DNA of 35,330 bases from CAYFPS01 sp964345075. GTDB taxonomy: Bacteria > CAIWAD01. Under the pieces are notes generated by a model, which saw only the letters and a list, made by a program, of their open reading frames with translations, ran no database searches and was not told the DNA's origin. The DNA lies in contig CAYFPS010000026.1 of the NCBI GenBank assembly GCA_964345075.1, forward strand, positions 1-35,330, in the 5' to 3' direction. The translations under genes were made by a program, and so were the position numbers. Every line of letters begins with the position of its first letter. The stretch's first letter is position 1. This document shows positions 5,937 to 12,309 of this stretch, piece by piece.

Positions 5937-6834
5937 CGTAGCCTCCATAGCCACTCCACGGGTCAGGCCATTCCAGCATGGCGTCCCCCACCATCTCCTC
6001 CAGCTCAGCCGCCTCTTCCGCAGTCATGGTCTGGAGGTCGTACATGTCCTTGACGGGGCGTCGGATGGAGCAGTCACAGTAGTGGATGTTCCGCCCACAG
6101 TCAGCACACCCACAGGCGCAGTCCCCCCACTCCCCCTCGCAGTAGAAGCAGACCCAGCAGCCCTTGTCCGTGGACCACCTGGAAGTGGATCGGCTCATGC
6201 TCAGAGGGGTCGAGTACTTGTTGCTGCCCACGGCCACACCGCTGCTGGTCCCGCTGCTGAAGCCAAGGCCGTAGCTCGGTGTGGTGCTGTACTTGCGGCG
6301 CGAACTGTAGACGCAGCTCTTGTTGGAGTACCAGACACCGCCTTCTTCGATCCCGGCCTCCTCGTTGAGGATCTTGATGTTCCCCTCCGGGTCCATCAGG
6401 GCGATCTTCGACGGCATGATGGCAGACTCGACGAACCCCAGCCAGTCGGCGTCCGTCTCCCACCCCTTCGGCAAGCGGGCCAGCATCCCAGACAGGATGT
6501 TGGTGTCCGACTTCTTCTTCTGGTCCTGAAGGAAGGTGAAGATGCCGTTGTGCCCCATGACGAGGCTGCGGCTGCCGACGAAGAACGGATGGCAGTTCTT
6601 CACATTGTCCAGCCCTCCTGTGGACAGGCGCAGATGGATCAGGGCGGGGTACTCATCGACGCCTTCGTCGTGGTACTTGGTCTCGAACTCCTTGAAGTCC
6701 ATCGTCCGGAAGCGGTGGATCTCGCCGTCCTTGGCGTAGGCGTACCCGAAGCCGTCGTCGTTCGTGAACGAGGCGCTCTCAACGATGTCCCAATCGACTT
6801 TGGTGTCCTTGGGCTTAGCGATTAGCAGACACAT
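5929..6834 (-). CDS. Class II glutamine amidotransferase-like Ntn hydrolase with Cys-rich tail (301 aa)
   Basis: The start ATG 6834 has AAGGAGG just upstream. The protein begins MCLLIAKPKD: loss of Met exposes Cys2, the catalytic nucleophile of class II (Ntn) amidotransferases. ALIHLRLSTGG (H67-x-R69) and MGHNGIF (HNG, 95-97) match the glutamine-binding and oxyanion positions. This domain normally releases ammonia from glutamine for a partner enzyme. Residues 226-255 hold nine cysteines (CWVCFYC, CACGCADC, CDC), probably zinc-binding, preceded by a Ser/Gly/Tyr-rich linker. The amidoligase gene lies directly upstream, so the two probably act together on the same product. Confidence 0.8.
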   Translation of the reverse strand: MCLLIAKPKDTKVDWDIVESASFTNDDGFGYAYAKDGEIHRFRTMDFKEFETKYHDEGVDEYPALIHLRLSTGGLDNVKNCHPFFVGSRSLVMGHNGIFTFLQDQKKKSDTNILSGMLARLPKGWETDADWLGFVESAIMPSKIALMDPEGNIKILNEEAGIEEGGVWYSNKSCVYSSRRKYSTTPSYGLGFSSGTSSGVAVGSNKYSTPLSMSRSTSRWSTDKGCWVCFYCEGEWGDCACGCADCGRNIHYCDCSIRRPVKDMYDLQTMTAEEAAELEEMVGDAMLEWPDPWSGYGGYGD

Positions 6835-6869
6835 GGTTCCTCCTTTGGTCTGTTGCGTTGTTGGTTGGG

Positions 6870-7985
6870 TCAGGCGGCGCTCCGGGCGTGCCGTCGTTCG
6901 ATGTAGTTGTGGAGTTCCGGGTACTCCGTCTGGTGCTGGTCCAGCCACTTGCGGAAGCAGCAGAAGTCGTCCATCTTCTTGATGCTCCGCACATCCTTGC
7001 TGTAGTGGAAGGCAGCGGAGACCAGTCCGGCCCGGAGCTTGGCCTCGTTAGCGTTGGTGGTCCCACCGAACAGCCTCACCTCAAGGGTGGCCGTGTTCAG
7101 GAAGTTCACCGCCGAGTACCGGGGCAGCTCATCCATGGCATATCGGGCTTCATGGATGATGTCTTCCATGGGCTGATCGGATGCCCACGACTCCCGGGGA
7201 CCGTCATCGCGGCCCGTCAGGTTCGGGTCCTCGGTCAGCACGCTCATCCCGGAGAAGAACCACCCGAACCTCGCCTCGTGTGCCGAGGAGAGGAAGGCGT
7301 CCCGACTCACATGGACATGGAGGCCGCAGGTGCTAAGGACCTCGACCGGAGCATCGTAGAAGGCTTCCTCCAGTTCTTCGACGAAGTTGCGGAGGTACTG
7401 CCACGACATGGGCATGGTCACGATCTCGAACCCGTAGTCCAGGCTCCCGTCGCGCTTGGCGTAGATGGTGTCCGCCTCGCACATGGAGATGATGTGCTGG
7501 GCGCAGTCTTCACGGGACATCTCCTCTGACGAGACCTCCACCTCGAACTCACACCCGAAGTACACAGGGCCCTCGCCGTAGAAGATCGGCATGGGACGGG
7601 CGTCGTAGTTCAGGACCCAGCGGGACTGGTGGAGTTCGCTCGGGGTCCGCATGAAGTTCCCAAGCTCACGGATGTGGCGGCGGTAGAACGCGGACAGCTC
7701 CGCCGGAACCACTCCACGGGCGCAGTCGCTGGCGATGAATTCGAGGGCCGAGTGGTCGTAGCAAGCCTCCAGAAGGGAGCCACATCCAAAGCAGTGGACT
7801 GGGGAGAAGGCGTAGAAGCTGCTGCCGCTCATGCTCTTGAACTTCTTGCGCCGCGAGGTGGGCGGAATCGAAGAGACACAGCAGGCACAGAACATCCTGG
7901 GCTGTTCGCCGGGGCTGTTGAGTTCCCGGTAGATCGCTCCTCGGCTAAGGGACGCCTTCTTCGGAGCCTTTTCGGTAGGGATCAT
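6870..7985 (-). CDS. Amidoligase-family (COOH-NH2 ligase) enzyme with N-terminal zinc-ribbon-like part
   Basis: 371 residues; ATG 7985 with AGGAGA upstream. The C-terminal two thirds show the glutamine-synthetase-like amidoligase pattern: YFGCEFEVEV (about 143-152; E147, E149), DGSLDYGFEIVTMP (180-193; E188), CGLHVHVSRD (221-230; two His) and NTATLEVRLF. The family joins a carboxylate to an amine using ATP, forming amide or peptide-like bonds. C33/C36 and C65/C68 in the N-terminal part look like one zinc ribbon and may bind the target. The amidotransferase downstream and a cyclotransferase-like gene in the same cluster support a peptide- or protein-modifying system. The substrate is unknown. 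Confidence 0.8.
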   Translation of the reverse strand: MIPTEKAPKKASLSRGAIYRELNSPGEQPRMFCACCVSSIPPTSRRKKFKSMSGSSFYAFSPVHCFGCGSLLEACYDHSALEFIASDCARGVVPAELSAFYRRHIRELGNFMRTPSELHQSRWVLNYDARPMPIFYGEGPVYFGCEFEVEVSSEEMSREDCAQHIISMCEADTIYAKRDGSLDYGFEIVTMPMSWQYLRNFVEELEEAFYDAPVEVLSTCGLHVHVSRDAFLSSAHEARFGWFFSGMSVLTEDPNLTGRDDGPRESWASDQPMEDIIHEARYAMDELPRYSAVNFLNTATLEVRLFGGTTNANEAKLRAGLVSAAFHYSKDVRSIKKMDDFCCFRKWLDQHQTEYPELHNYIERRHARSAA

Positions 7986-7997
7986 GGGTTCTCCTGT

Positions 7998-8582
7998 CTA
8001 GGGGTTGGTCAGTCTCGCGATCAGTCTCGCGACGGGGTTGATGGAGTCCGTACCCTCGGACTCCGTGACGCTTTCACTTCGCACCATGGCAAGGTTCTCG
8101 GTGACTCGTTCTTCGTACGCATCAGCAAGCCGCGTCAGTCGATCCTGGGCCATCCTGATGGCAGTGATCTTCGGCACATCCGGGTCGAGCAGGACGGAAG
8201 CGATCTCCTCAACGGCCTTGTTACAGTCGTTGACTATCGAGTCCACATCGGTCTCGCTGATGATGGCATGGATCAGGCTCCTGGACCCGATCCGATAGCC
8301 CACGCGGACACCTCCAACCCAGACCTCCTGGTCGTTGTCGGGGTCTCCGTTCTGGAGGTGGGATACCAGTAGCTCCTTGAGGCTTTCGGCGTTGACCCCC
8401 ACAAGGGGAGGCTGTCCGTCCGCAAAGCGGAGGCCATGCGGTCCCGCCAGGGATTCGTATGATGCGTTGCCTCGCGCATGATCGAACTCCTGGGAGAGGC
8501 CCTGGCCGAACGCTCGCGCCAGGTTGGCGTCAAGCTCACGGGGACCAGAGCCGCAGATCCGGTAGTAGTGGCGGACGAGCAT
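7998..8582 (-). CDS. Hypothetical protein next to the amidoligase (194 aa)
   Basis: ATG 8582 overlaps the stop of the upstream membrane protein (TGATG). The stop lies 12 bases before the amidoligase start. A first, less structured half (Gly/Asp/Asn-rich) is followed by a strand pair (VWVGGVRVGYRIGSRSLIHA) and a long helical C-terminus (AVEEIASVLLD, RLTRLADAYEERVTENLAMV). No family is recognised. Its tight linkage makes it a candidate accessory or substrate protein of the amidoligase module. Confidence 0.6.
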   Translation of the reverse strand: MLVRHYYRICGSGPRELDANLARAFGQGLSQEFDHARGNASYESLAGPHGLRFADGQPPLVGVNAESLKELLVSHLQNGDPDNDQEVWVGGVRVGYRIGSRSLIHAIISETDVDSIVNDCNKAVEEIASVLLDPDVPKITAIRMAQDRLTRLADAYEERVTENLAMVRSESVTESEGTDSINPVARLIARLTNP

Positions 8583-8722
8583 CAGGAGATCCCTCCGATG
8601 GCCCCCAGTCCGCCGACGAGGAGGGCCGAGGCGATGATGAGAGCGAAGGTCACGAAGCCGTAGTGGTGCCGGATGTTGTGCTTGTCCGACGCCTTGCGGC
8701 GGGGTCCACGGGGCTGGTTCAC
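8582..8722 (-). CDS. Tiny single-pass membrane protein (46 aa)
   Basis: Start GTG 8722 overlaps the upstream stop (GTGA). A basic N-terminus (RGPRRKASDKHN) is followed by one hydrophobic helix (GFVTFALIIASALLVGGLGA), giving a basic-end-inside topology. Its stop overlaps the next start (TGATG). The longer frame in this register is only the shadow of the neighbouring gene. It could be a small holin or another membrane peptide; no lysis enzyme is nearby to support a holin call. Confidence 0.6.
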   Translation of the reverse strand: MNQPRGPRRKASDKHNIRHHYGFVTFALIIASALLVGGLGAIGGIS

Positions 8723-8853
8723 TTGTTCAGCACCTCCAGGCTGGCCCAGACGAGGGCGGTGAAGATCCCACCAGCGAAGAAGCTGATGATGGGAGCGTAG
8801 GCGTTGGTCTTGCTGCGCTTCTGGCAGCACGGGCTGTTCTTGTGTTGGCACAC
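8719..8853 (-). CDS. Tiny single-pass membrane protein (44 aa)
   Basis: GTG 8853 is chosen over an upstream ATG (8940) because AGGAGG lies five bases before it and a terminator hairpin (8884-8913) occupies the longer frame. The N-terminus MCQHKNSPCCQKRSK has three cysteines and five basic residues, followed by a hydrophobic helix (AYAPIISFFAGGIFTALVWA). It is paired by a GTGA overlap with another tiny membrane protein, a holin-like arrangement, but this is not proof of lysis function. Confidence 0.6.
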   Translation of the reverse strand: MCQHKNSPCCQKRSKTNAYAPIISFFAGGIFTALVWASLEVLNK

Positions 8854-8872
8854 GGTGTCCTCCTTAGTGCCG

Positions 8873-8913
8873 AAGTAAGGAAAGAGGCTGGACATCCGAA
8901 GATGCCCAGCCTC
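8873..8913 (-). terminator. Rho-independent terminator of the leftward operon
   Basis: On the minus strand an 8-bp stem (GAGGCTGG/CCAGCCTC, 8913-8906 with 8891-8884) is extended by CATC/GATG after a single mismatch and closed by a TTCG tetraloop. It is followed by a T-rich tail (TTTCCTTACTT). It lies between the 98-aa gene and the two tiny membrane-protein genes, so it divides the leftward cluster into two units or acts as an attenuator. Confidence 0.7.
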
Positions 8914-8953
8914 ATGGAGACAGTCATGCTCCCGGGTCACCCCGGGGTGCTTG

Positions 8954-9250
8954 TCAGGCGTCGTAGCCGCCCGCCTCCCGCAGGGTCAGCTCGCGGATCA
9001 GCTTCGCCTTCTCCGCGTCGGAGACCGGCATGGCGAGGATCTCCAGCATGGGGTCCTTGTTCACCCAGGCCAGGGTGTTCTCCCCGACCCGGAAGGCGAC
9101 GACGCGGCCCTCGTAGACCACGCGCTGGTCGTAGGCGTCGCAGCACTCGTTGATGTGGGAGACGGCCTTCTCGTAGGTGTCCCAGTGGGAGTCGCCCTTG
9201 TCCCAGGCGTTCGTGGGGTTGGCGCGGAAATCGCAACGGAACTTCGTCAT
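8954..9250 (-). CDS. Hypothetical protein (98 aa)
   Basis: ATG 9250 has AAAGGAGG seven bases upstream. A soluble, mixed alpha/beta composition starting MTKFRCDFRANPTNAWDKGD, with strands such as RVVYEGRVVAFRVGENTLAW and a final helix (SDAEKAKLIRELTLREAGG). No family is recognised. It is the last gene before the terminator at 8873-8913. Confidence 0.65.
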   Translation of the reverse strand: MTKFRCDFRANPTNAWDKGDSHWDTYEKAVSHINECCDAYDQRVVYEGRVVAFRVGENTLAWVNKDPMLEILAMPVSDAEKAKLIRELTLREAGGYDA

Positions 9251-9286
9251 CTGTTGTCCTCCTTTGGACGGTTTGTGGTTGTTGGT

Positions 9287-9505
9287 CTACAGCCGGAATG
9301 GCTTGCTTGCGACCCAGATCTTCGACACAGCGAGGAGTTCGCCGTGCCGTGCGGCCTCACGACGGAGGGTCCGCAGGACATTGGCCGCTTCGTTGCGGCT
9401 CAAGGTCTGGTCCGTCTTCCCGTATCGGGAGAAGGCCCAGGCGGTGGTGGTGGCTGCCCAGATCAGGAGTCTGGACGAGTAGGGGGTGACGGGCTCAAGA
9501 CGCAT
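9287..9505 (-). CDS. Small hypothetical protein (72 aa)
   Basis: Begins MRLEPVTPYSSRLLIWAATT; the start overlaps the end of the cyclotransferase-like gene by 11 bases. Basic and helical (RNEAANVLRTLRREAARHG), possibly nucleic-acid binding, but with no recognised motif. No separate ribosome binding site is obvious, so coupled translation is assumed. Confidence 0.45.
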   Translation of the reverse strand: MRLEPVTPYSSRLLIWAATTTAWAFSRYGKTDQTLSRNEAANVLRTLRREAARHGELLAVSKIWVASKPFRL

Positions 9506-9950
9506 CGGTGGCCGGAGGGACGGGCGGAGGCAGGATCAGGGGCGGAGTGGGCTTGACCCACTTGCCGTCCTTGACCCGCTTCTCGCAGTTCTTCCAGGCG
9601 GTGTGTTCGCCTTCGAGGAAGTAGATCCAGGCCCAGGACCCGTCTTCGAGGGTCACCTTGGCCCTTCGGTACCCCGTGGGGCGCTGGCATCCCTCGGCCT
9701 TGTCGATGGCTTCGAGGGTCTTGCCGTCCACCAGGTACAGCTCACCGTGGACCGGGGAGTCGTCATCGGAGTAGGGCTCTTCGAGGAAGACGGCGGGGAA
9801 GGAGTCCCCGACAGAGTACATGGGGTAGTACTCCAGGGTGGTCGTCTCCTTGGCGAAGGTGGCGTCTTGGAGGTAGGCCCGGTTGAGGGCGTTCCCTCTC
9901 ATCAGGGTCCCGTACACGAAGACGGGGATGTTGTTGTCGATCTTGGTCAT
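9495..9950 (-). CDS. Gamma-glutamylcyclotransferase/AIG2-like protein (151 aa)
   Basis: VFVYGTLMRG near the N-terminus is the hallmark 'VYGTLr.G' of the GGCT/AIG2 fold. FPAVFLEE and HGELYLVDGKTLEAIDKAEG match the 'PAhh...V.GElY.h....L..LD..EG' core, which includes the likely catalytic Glu of GEL. These enzymes cleave gamma-glutamyl-amine bonds with release of 5-oxoproline. I start at ATG 9950 (GAGAGG upstream) rather than ATG 9974, which would overlap the upstream gene. The C-terminus is Pro-rich (KPTPPLILPPPVPP). Its presence in the same cluster as the amidoligase and amidotransferase is the key contextual clue: it could remove what they add. Confidence 0.75.
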   Translation of the reverse strand: MTKIDNNIPVFVYGTLMRGNALNRAYLQDATFAKETTTLEYYPMYSVGDSFPAVFLEEPYSDDDSPVHGELYLVDGKTLEAIDKAEGCQRPTGYRRAKVTLEDGSWAWIYFLEGEHTAWKNCEKRVKDGKWVKPTPPLILPPPVPPATDAS

Positions 9951-9952
9951 GG

Positions 9953-10219
9953 TCAGCCTCTCGTTCTGGCGCAATCCAGGTACGAGGAGAAGTTCGTCGC
10001 CCGGATGAAGGGGTTGTAGATGTCCTTCAGGCGCTTGATCTCCGAGGTGGTGAGCCTGTCGATCTCAACCTTTCCCTTGGGGTTGGTCTCAGACCCAAAG
10101 CTCACGAGGGAGCAGGGGCGTCCCATCAGGCGGGTGGTAGGGAGAAGCACCTCCCAGAACATCCGGGCCTCGCGTTCGACTGTGAACACGGCTCGGAAGA
10201 TGAGGTTGTCGGGTTCCAT
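9953..10219 (-). CDS. Hypothetical protein (88 aa)
   Basis: ATG 10219 with AGGAGA upstream. Starts MEPDNLIFRAVFTVEREARM; strand-rich first half, helical and basic second half (TTSEIKRLKDIYNPF). No recognised family. Repeat element copy A lies about 40 bases upstream of its start, so it probably opens a transcription unit that includes the cyclotransferase-like gene. Its stop is two bases before that gene's ATG. Confidence 0.6.
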   Translation of the reverse strand: MEPDNLIFRAVFTVEREARMFWEVLLPTTRLMGRPCSLVSFGSETNPKGKVEIDRLTTSEIKRLKDIYNPFIRATNFSSYLDCARTRG

Positions 10220-10258
10220 GGAGAGTCTCCTGGGTTGGGGTTTTCGGGGCGAAGCGTT

Positions 10259-10332
10259 CGCCCTAGCTGGCCGCCGAGCCGCGAAAATGAGGAAATATTT
10301 TTTTCCTCGTTTTTGGACAGATCTCTTGCGCC
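10259..10332 (-). repeat. Leader element, copy A
   Basis: First of four related elements. On the plus strand the core is CCCTAGCTGGCCGCCG (10261-10276), then a GC-rich stretch, an AT-rich block with inverted GAGGAAA/TTTCCTC arms (10290-10309), and TTTTTGGACAGATC. It lies upstream of the leftward gene starting at 10219. Between the core and that gene's binding site a 7-bp hairpin (GGGCGAA/TTCGCCC, 10247-10263) can form. Promoter or protein-binding site is the likely role. Confidence 0.7.
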
Positions 10333-10453
10333 TTAGCGCGGCGCATCTGGACGCACTCCTGCGTCGTCAGCTCGCGGTTATTGCTTGCCGTTTGCGCCCA
10401 GCAAGCGGGGCTTGTTTGGTGGGCAGTTTGAGTCCATGCCCAGGGAGTCTGGA
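10333..10453. other. Intergenic, no gene seen
   Basis: Together with copy A this forms a ~230-base stretch without a convincing gene. It contains small inverted repeats (for example GCTTGC...GCAAGC near 10383-10406). A plus-strand frame across it (10020-10529) has no binding site and covers the repeat, so it is treated as a shadow. Confidence 0.4.
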
Positions 10454-10534
10454 TCAGGTCTTGCGCTTGGCGGTCTCCACGATGGCGTGGCAGACCAGGG
10501 CGAAGAACGGGCAGAGCATGAGCAGGTAGATCAC
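10454..10534 (-). CDS. Candidate 26-aa membrane micro-protein
   Basis: GTG 10534-10532 overlaps the stop of the 89-aa gene (GTGA). The product is almost entirely hydrophobic after the start (IYLLMLCPFFALVCHAIV) with a basic end (AKRKT): one predicted membrane helix. The overlap type is the same as that used by RusA and by the 46-aa membrane protein, which supports translation. No homology can be claimed for so short a peptide. Confidence 0.45.
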   Translation of the reverse strand: MIYLLMLCPFFALVCHAIVETAKRKT

Positions 10535-10800
10535 CTGGCAGCCTCCATGGTCGCGCTGTCCGGGAGCTGGGTGAGAGACTGAGGCGGGGTTGCCGCCCTC
10601 AGCGCCTCGGACACGGTGACCATGTGGAGGACCTCATGGCCCGACTCGGTGCGGAGTCTGAACCTGGCGTGGACCTGGCAGGTCGTAGCGAGGGTCAGGT
10701 ATGCGAGAGCCTCCGGGACGGTGTCGAAGCTGGCGTCAGGGATCGGTTCCCAATACCAGTTCTCGATGTCCCAGGGGATCATCCGTTCGAGTATGAACAT
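10531..10800 (-). CDS. Hypothetical protein (89 aa)
   Basis: ATG 10800 has AAAGGAGG five bases upstream. Begins MFILERMIPWDIENWYWEPI, aromatic-rich. The central part has strands (VHARFRLRTESGHEVLHMVT) and the end is Ser/Thr/Pro-rich. No recognised family. Repeat copy B lies about 58 bases upstream and probably drives it. Confidence 0.6.
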   Translation of the reverse strand: MFILERMIPWDIENWYWEPIPDASFDTVPEALAYLTLATTCQVHARFRLRTESGHEVLHMVTVSEALRAATPPQSLTQLPDSATMEAAR

Positions 10801-10855
10801 CCGGCCTCCTTTTGGTGTGCCTCCCGGAGAGAGACCCGGGAGAGCGGGGTGGCCG

Positions 10856-10930
10856 TCGCCCTAGCTGGCCGCCGACGGCGAGAAATGAGGAAAAACTTTT
10901 CGGCCTGTTTTTCGACAGATCCCTTGCGCC
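10856..10930 (-). repeat. Leader element, copy B
   Basis: The core CCCTAGCTGGCCGCCG at 10859-10874 is identical to copy A for 16 bases. It is followed by AAATGAGGAAAAACTTTT and then a TTTTTCGACAGATCCCTTGCGCC tail nearly identical to copy A's outer end (10909-10930). It precedes the leftward gene at 10800. A 7-bp hairpin (CTCCCGG/CCGGGAG) lies between the core and the gene's binding site. Confidence 0.7.
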
Positions 10931-11028
10931 AAAGGCTCCGCTGGAGAGATGGATTCCTGCGCCGTCGCAGGGTGTAGTTCTCCAGCTTGGGCGGAGAGAG
11001 TCTCCGCGCCGCAGCGCGGGTGATTGAG

Positions 11029-11051
11029 AGCCCCGCATGAGAGGCGGGGCT
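11029..11051 (-). terminator. Hairpin after the 76-aa zinc-ribbon gene
   Basis: An 8-bp GC-rich stem (AGCCCCGC/GCGGGGCT) with a 7-base loop lies 9 bases past the stop of the leftward gene ending at 11060. No T-run follows on the minus strand, so it may end or process transcripts only weakly. Confidence 0.4.
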
Positions 11052-11059
11052 AGGGGTTG

Positions 11060-11290
11060 CTAGGTGAGAGGGTAGATCTCGTGGATGGAGAGCCGCTCAT
11101 GGAGACCACAAGTCGGGCAAGCATCCTGCGAGTCGTCCTCAAGGTCAGCGAGAGCCGTGCTGCCACAAGCCCGGCAGACAGCCGGGGTCAGCATCTCGTC
11201 GGCGTAGTCCCTGGAGAGGGACGGGGCCGAGTCGTAGCCGAAAGCCTGGGCAAGCATGGACCCCGCATCCGAGATGGACAGGTAGGTCAT
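11060..11290 (-). CDS. Small zinc-ribbon protein (76 aa)
   Basis: The C-terminal half holds two CxxC pairs, CRACGSTALADLEDDSQDAC and CPTCG, spaced as in a zinc ribbon. The N-terminal half (YLSISDAGSMLAQAFGYDSA) looks helical. I do not recognise a family; a nucleic-acid or protein-binding adaptor is possible. ATG 11290 lacks a Shine-Dalgarno and is preceded by two small hairpins (11300-11337), so its translation may be regulated. The much longer frame upstream is a shadow of the neighbouring genes. Confidence 0.55.
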   Translation of the reverse strand: MTYLSISDAGSMLAQAFGYDSAPSLSRDYADEMLTPAVCRACGSTALADLEDDSQDACPTCGLHERLSIHEIYPLT

Positions 11291-11299
11291 GCTAGGTAT

Positions 11300-11337
11300 G
11301 TCCCGAGTGGGACAGGGTGAACTACCCCGCAGGGTAG
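11300..11337 (-). promoter_or_regulatory. Two small stem-loops in the leader of the zinc-ribbon gene
   Basis: GTCCC/GGGAC (11300-11304 with 11309-11313) and CTACCC/GGGTAG (11322-11327 with 11332-11337), each with a four-base loop, sit just upstream of the start at 11290, where no binding site is seen. They could be an RNA control element or a protein-binding leader. The observation is direct, the role inferred. Confidence 0.35.
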
Positions 11338-11349
11338 GTGATTGGGGGT

Positions 11350-11371
11350 GGGGGGAGCCGAAGCTCCCCCC
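11350..11371 (-). terminator. TTCG-loop hairpin after the 78-aa gene
   Basis: A 9-bp stem (GGGGGGAGC/GCTCCCCCC) closed on the minus strand by the very stable TTCG loop, 8 bases past the stop at 11380. No T-run follows, so termination may be partial or the hairpin may protect the 3' end. Confidence 0.5.
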
Positions 11372-11379
11372 TGTGAGCG

Positions 11380-11616
11380 TCAATTCTTGACGTAGGCGTT
11401 GACGCCTACGCGGATCAGCTCGCTCTCGAAGGGGACCATCATGTTGCCTCGGGTGGAGCCGACGATCTCGGACGAGCCCGTGCTGGACAGGCCGTTGCGC
11501 TCCGCCAGGTTGATCCTGATGGTCAGGCACGACCCCTCCCGGGTCACGTCGGCGTTGACGCCGTTGTGCGAGATCGGGACGATGTCGGTCGCCTTCTTGG
11601 TAGCCTTCTTGGTCAT
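11380..11616 (-). CDS. Hypothetical protein (78 aa)
   Basis: ATG 11616 with GGAGA upstream. Basic start (MTKKATKKATDIVPI), then a strand-rich body (GSCLTIRINLAERNG, SSEIVGSTRGNMMVPFESEL, VGVNAYVKN). It could be a small beta-barrel-like protein. No family is recognised. It is a one-gene unit: leader element copy C and a terminator lie upstream, and a stable hairpin lies downstream. Confidence 0.6.
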   Translation of the reverse strand: MTKKATKKATDIVPISHNGVNADVTREGSCLTIRINLAERNGLSSTGSSEIVGSTRGNMMVPFESELIRVGVNAYVKN

Positions 11617-11671
11617 GGATTGTCTCCGTTGTGGCCGCCCCGGAATGGGGCAGGCCGCGAAGGCTGCCTAG

Positions 11672-11740
11672 TCGCCTTAGCTGGCCGCCGGGCCGAACTA
11701 ATGAGAAAAAACTTTTGGAAAAGATTTTCTCGGTGGCCCG
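11672..11740 (-). repeat. Leader element, copy C
   Basis: CCTTAGCTGGCCGCCG at 11675-11690 (one change from copies A and B), then TAATGAGAAAAAACTTTT shared with copy B. It lies between the terminator of the upstream unit (11749-11782) and the gene starting at 11616. That placement is expected for a promoter and is the best clue to what these repeats do. Confidence 0.7.
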
Positions 11741-11748
11741 TAGGGGCC

Positions 11749-11782
11749 AAAAAAAAGGAAGAGCCACCCCTTTCGGGGTGGC
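11749..11782 (-). terminator. Rho-independent terminator
   Basis: On the minus strand an 8-bp stem (GCCACCCC/GGGGTGGC, 11782-11775 with 11770-11763) with a GAAA loop is followed by TCTTCC and eight T residues (11756-11749). It begins 12 bases after the leftward gene ending at 11794. A textbook intrinsic terminator. Confidence 0.88.
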
Positions 11783-11793
11783 CCTTGTGTCAG

Positions 11794-12309
11794 TTATTTT
11801 CCGGCGGCCCGGAGCCTGGAAATGATGGACCGGGTGTGCCATGATTCGAGGGGGATGGCTAGCCCCTCGGCCCGGAGCGCGCTGTCCAAGCCCGCCCCGT
11901 CAGTCAGACGGTCGGCGAGGCGGCCCCAGGCGGCCCCTTCGAGGGCCAGGGCTTCGCGGCACTCGCGGACGATGTTCGCCTTGACGGGGTCCACCCCTGA
12001 CGGGGTGGACCGGCGCGGAGGAACCTTGCTAGCGCGCCTAGATTCGGCGCGTCGAAGCTCGCGGGCTTCAACGCGGGCGAAGCCCGCCGCCATCCGGATG
12101 GGGGAGCAGGGCCAGCAGTCCCGCGGTTCGGTCAGCGCTTCCGCCAGTCGAGCCAGGGCACGACCCATCACCTCCTCGGCATCTTGCCCTGGGTTTTGCC
12201 ACCCGGCGGCCTCCAAGGCTCGATAGCCCTTCCAAAATGCGATCTCGGCTAACTTCCGCCACCCGCGGGTGGGGAAGGTGGCCGAGATCCTACTCAAGAT
12301 CTTGTCCAT
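11794..12309 (-). CDS. Possible sigma-factor-like protein (171 aa), first gene of the leftward arm
   Basis: I start at ATG 12309 (GGAGA upstream) rather than ATG 12321. Residues about 30-90 resemble sigma-70 region 2: GQDAEEVMGRALARLAEAL recalls 'dAEDlvQevflrl', and ARVEARELRRAESRRASKVP recalls 'ar...delRr.rR'. The last ~50 residues (RLTDGAGLDSALRAEGLAIP and a final basic helix) could be a region 4-like helix-turn-helix. The similarity is a pattern impression, not a confirmed domain. As the first leftward gene, ahead of genes sharing a repeated leader element, it would suit a regulator that recognises that element. Alternatively it is an unrelated helical DNA-binding protein. Confidence 0.4.
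   Translation of the reverse strand: MDKILSRISATFPTRGWRKLAEIAFWKGYRALEAAGWQNPGQDAEEVMGRALARLAEALTEPRDCWPCSPIRMAAGFARVEARELRRAESRRASKVPPRRSTPSGVDPVKANIVRECREALALEGAAWGRLADRLTDGAGLDSALRAEGLAIPLESWHTRSIISRLRAAGK

Noticed and set aside
5203..6825. 540-codon plus-strand open frame
   Set aside because: It runs antisense through the XRE, Cys-rich and amidotransferase genes, which have motifs and binding sites. GC-rich codon bias makes such long shadow frames common.
8582..8853. Calling the two tiny membrane proteins a holin pair
   Set aside because: Single helices and tandem position fit, but there is no endolysin or spanin nearby, so no lysis function is assigned.
8938..8949. CACCCCGGGGTG palindrome
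   Set aside because: A 12-base GC palindrome overlapping no promoter or repeat copy; expected now and then in GC-rich DNA.
10020..10529. 170-codon plus-strand frame
   Set aside because: It covers repeat copy A and antisense coding sequence, has no binding site and shows a low-quality composition.
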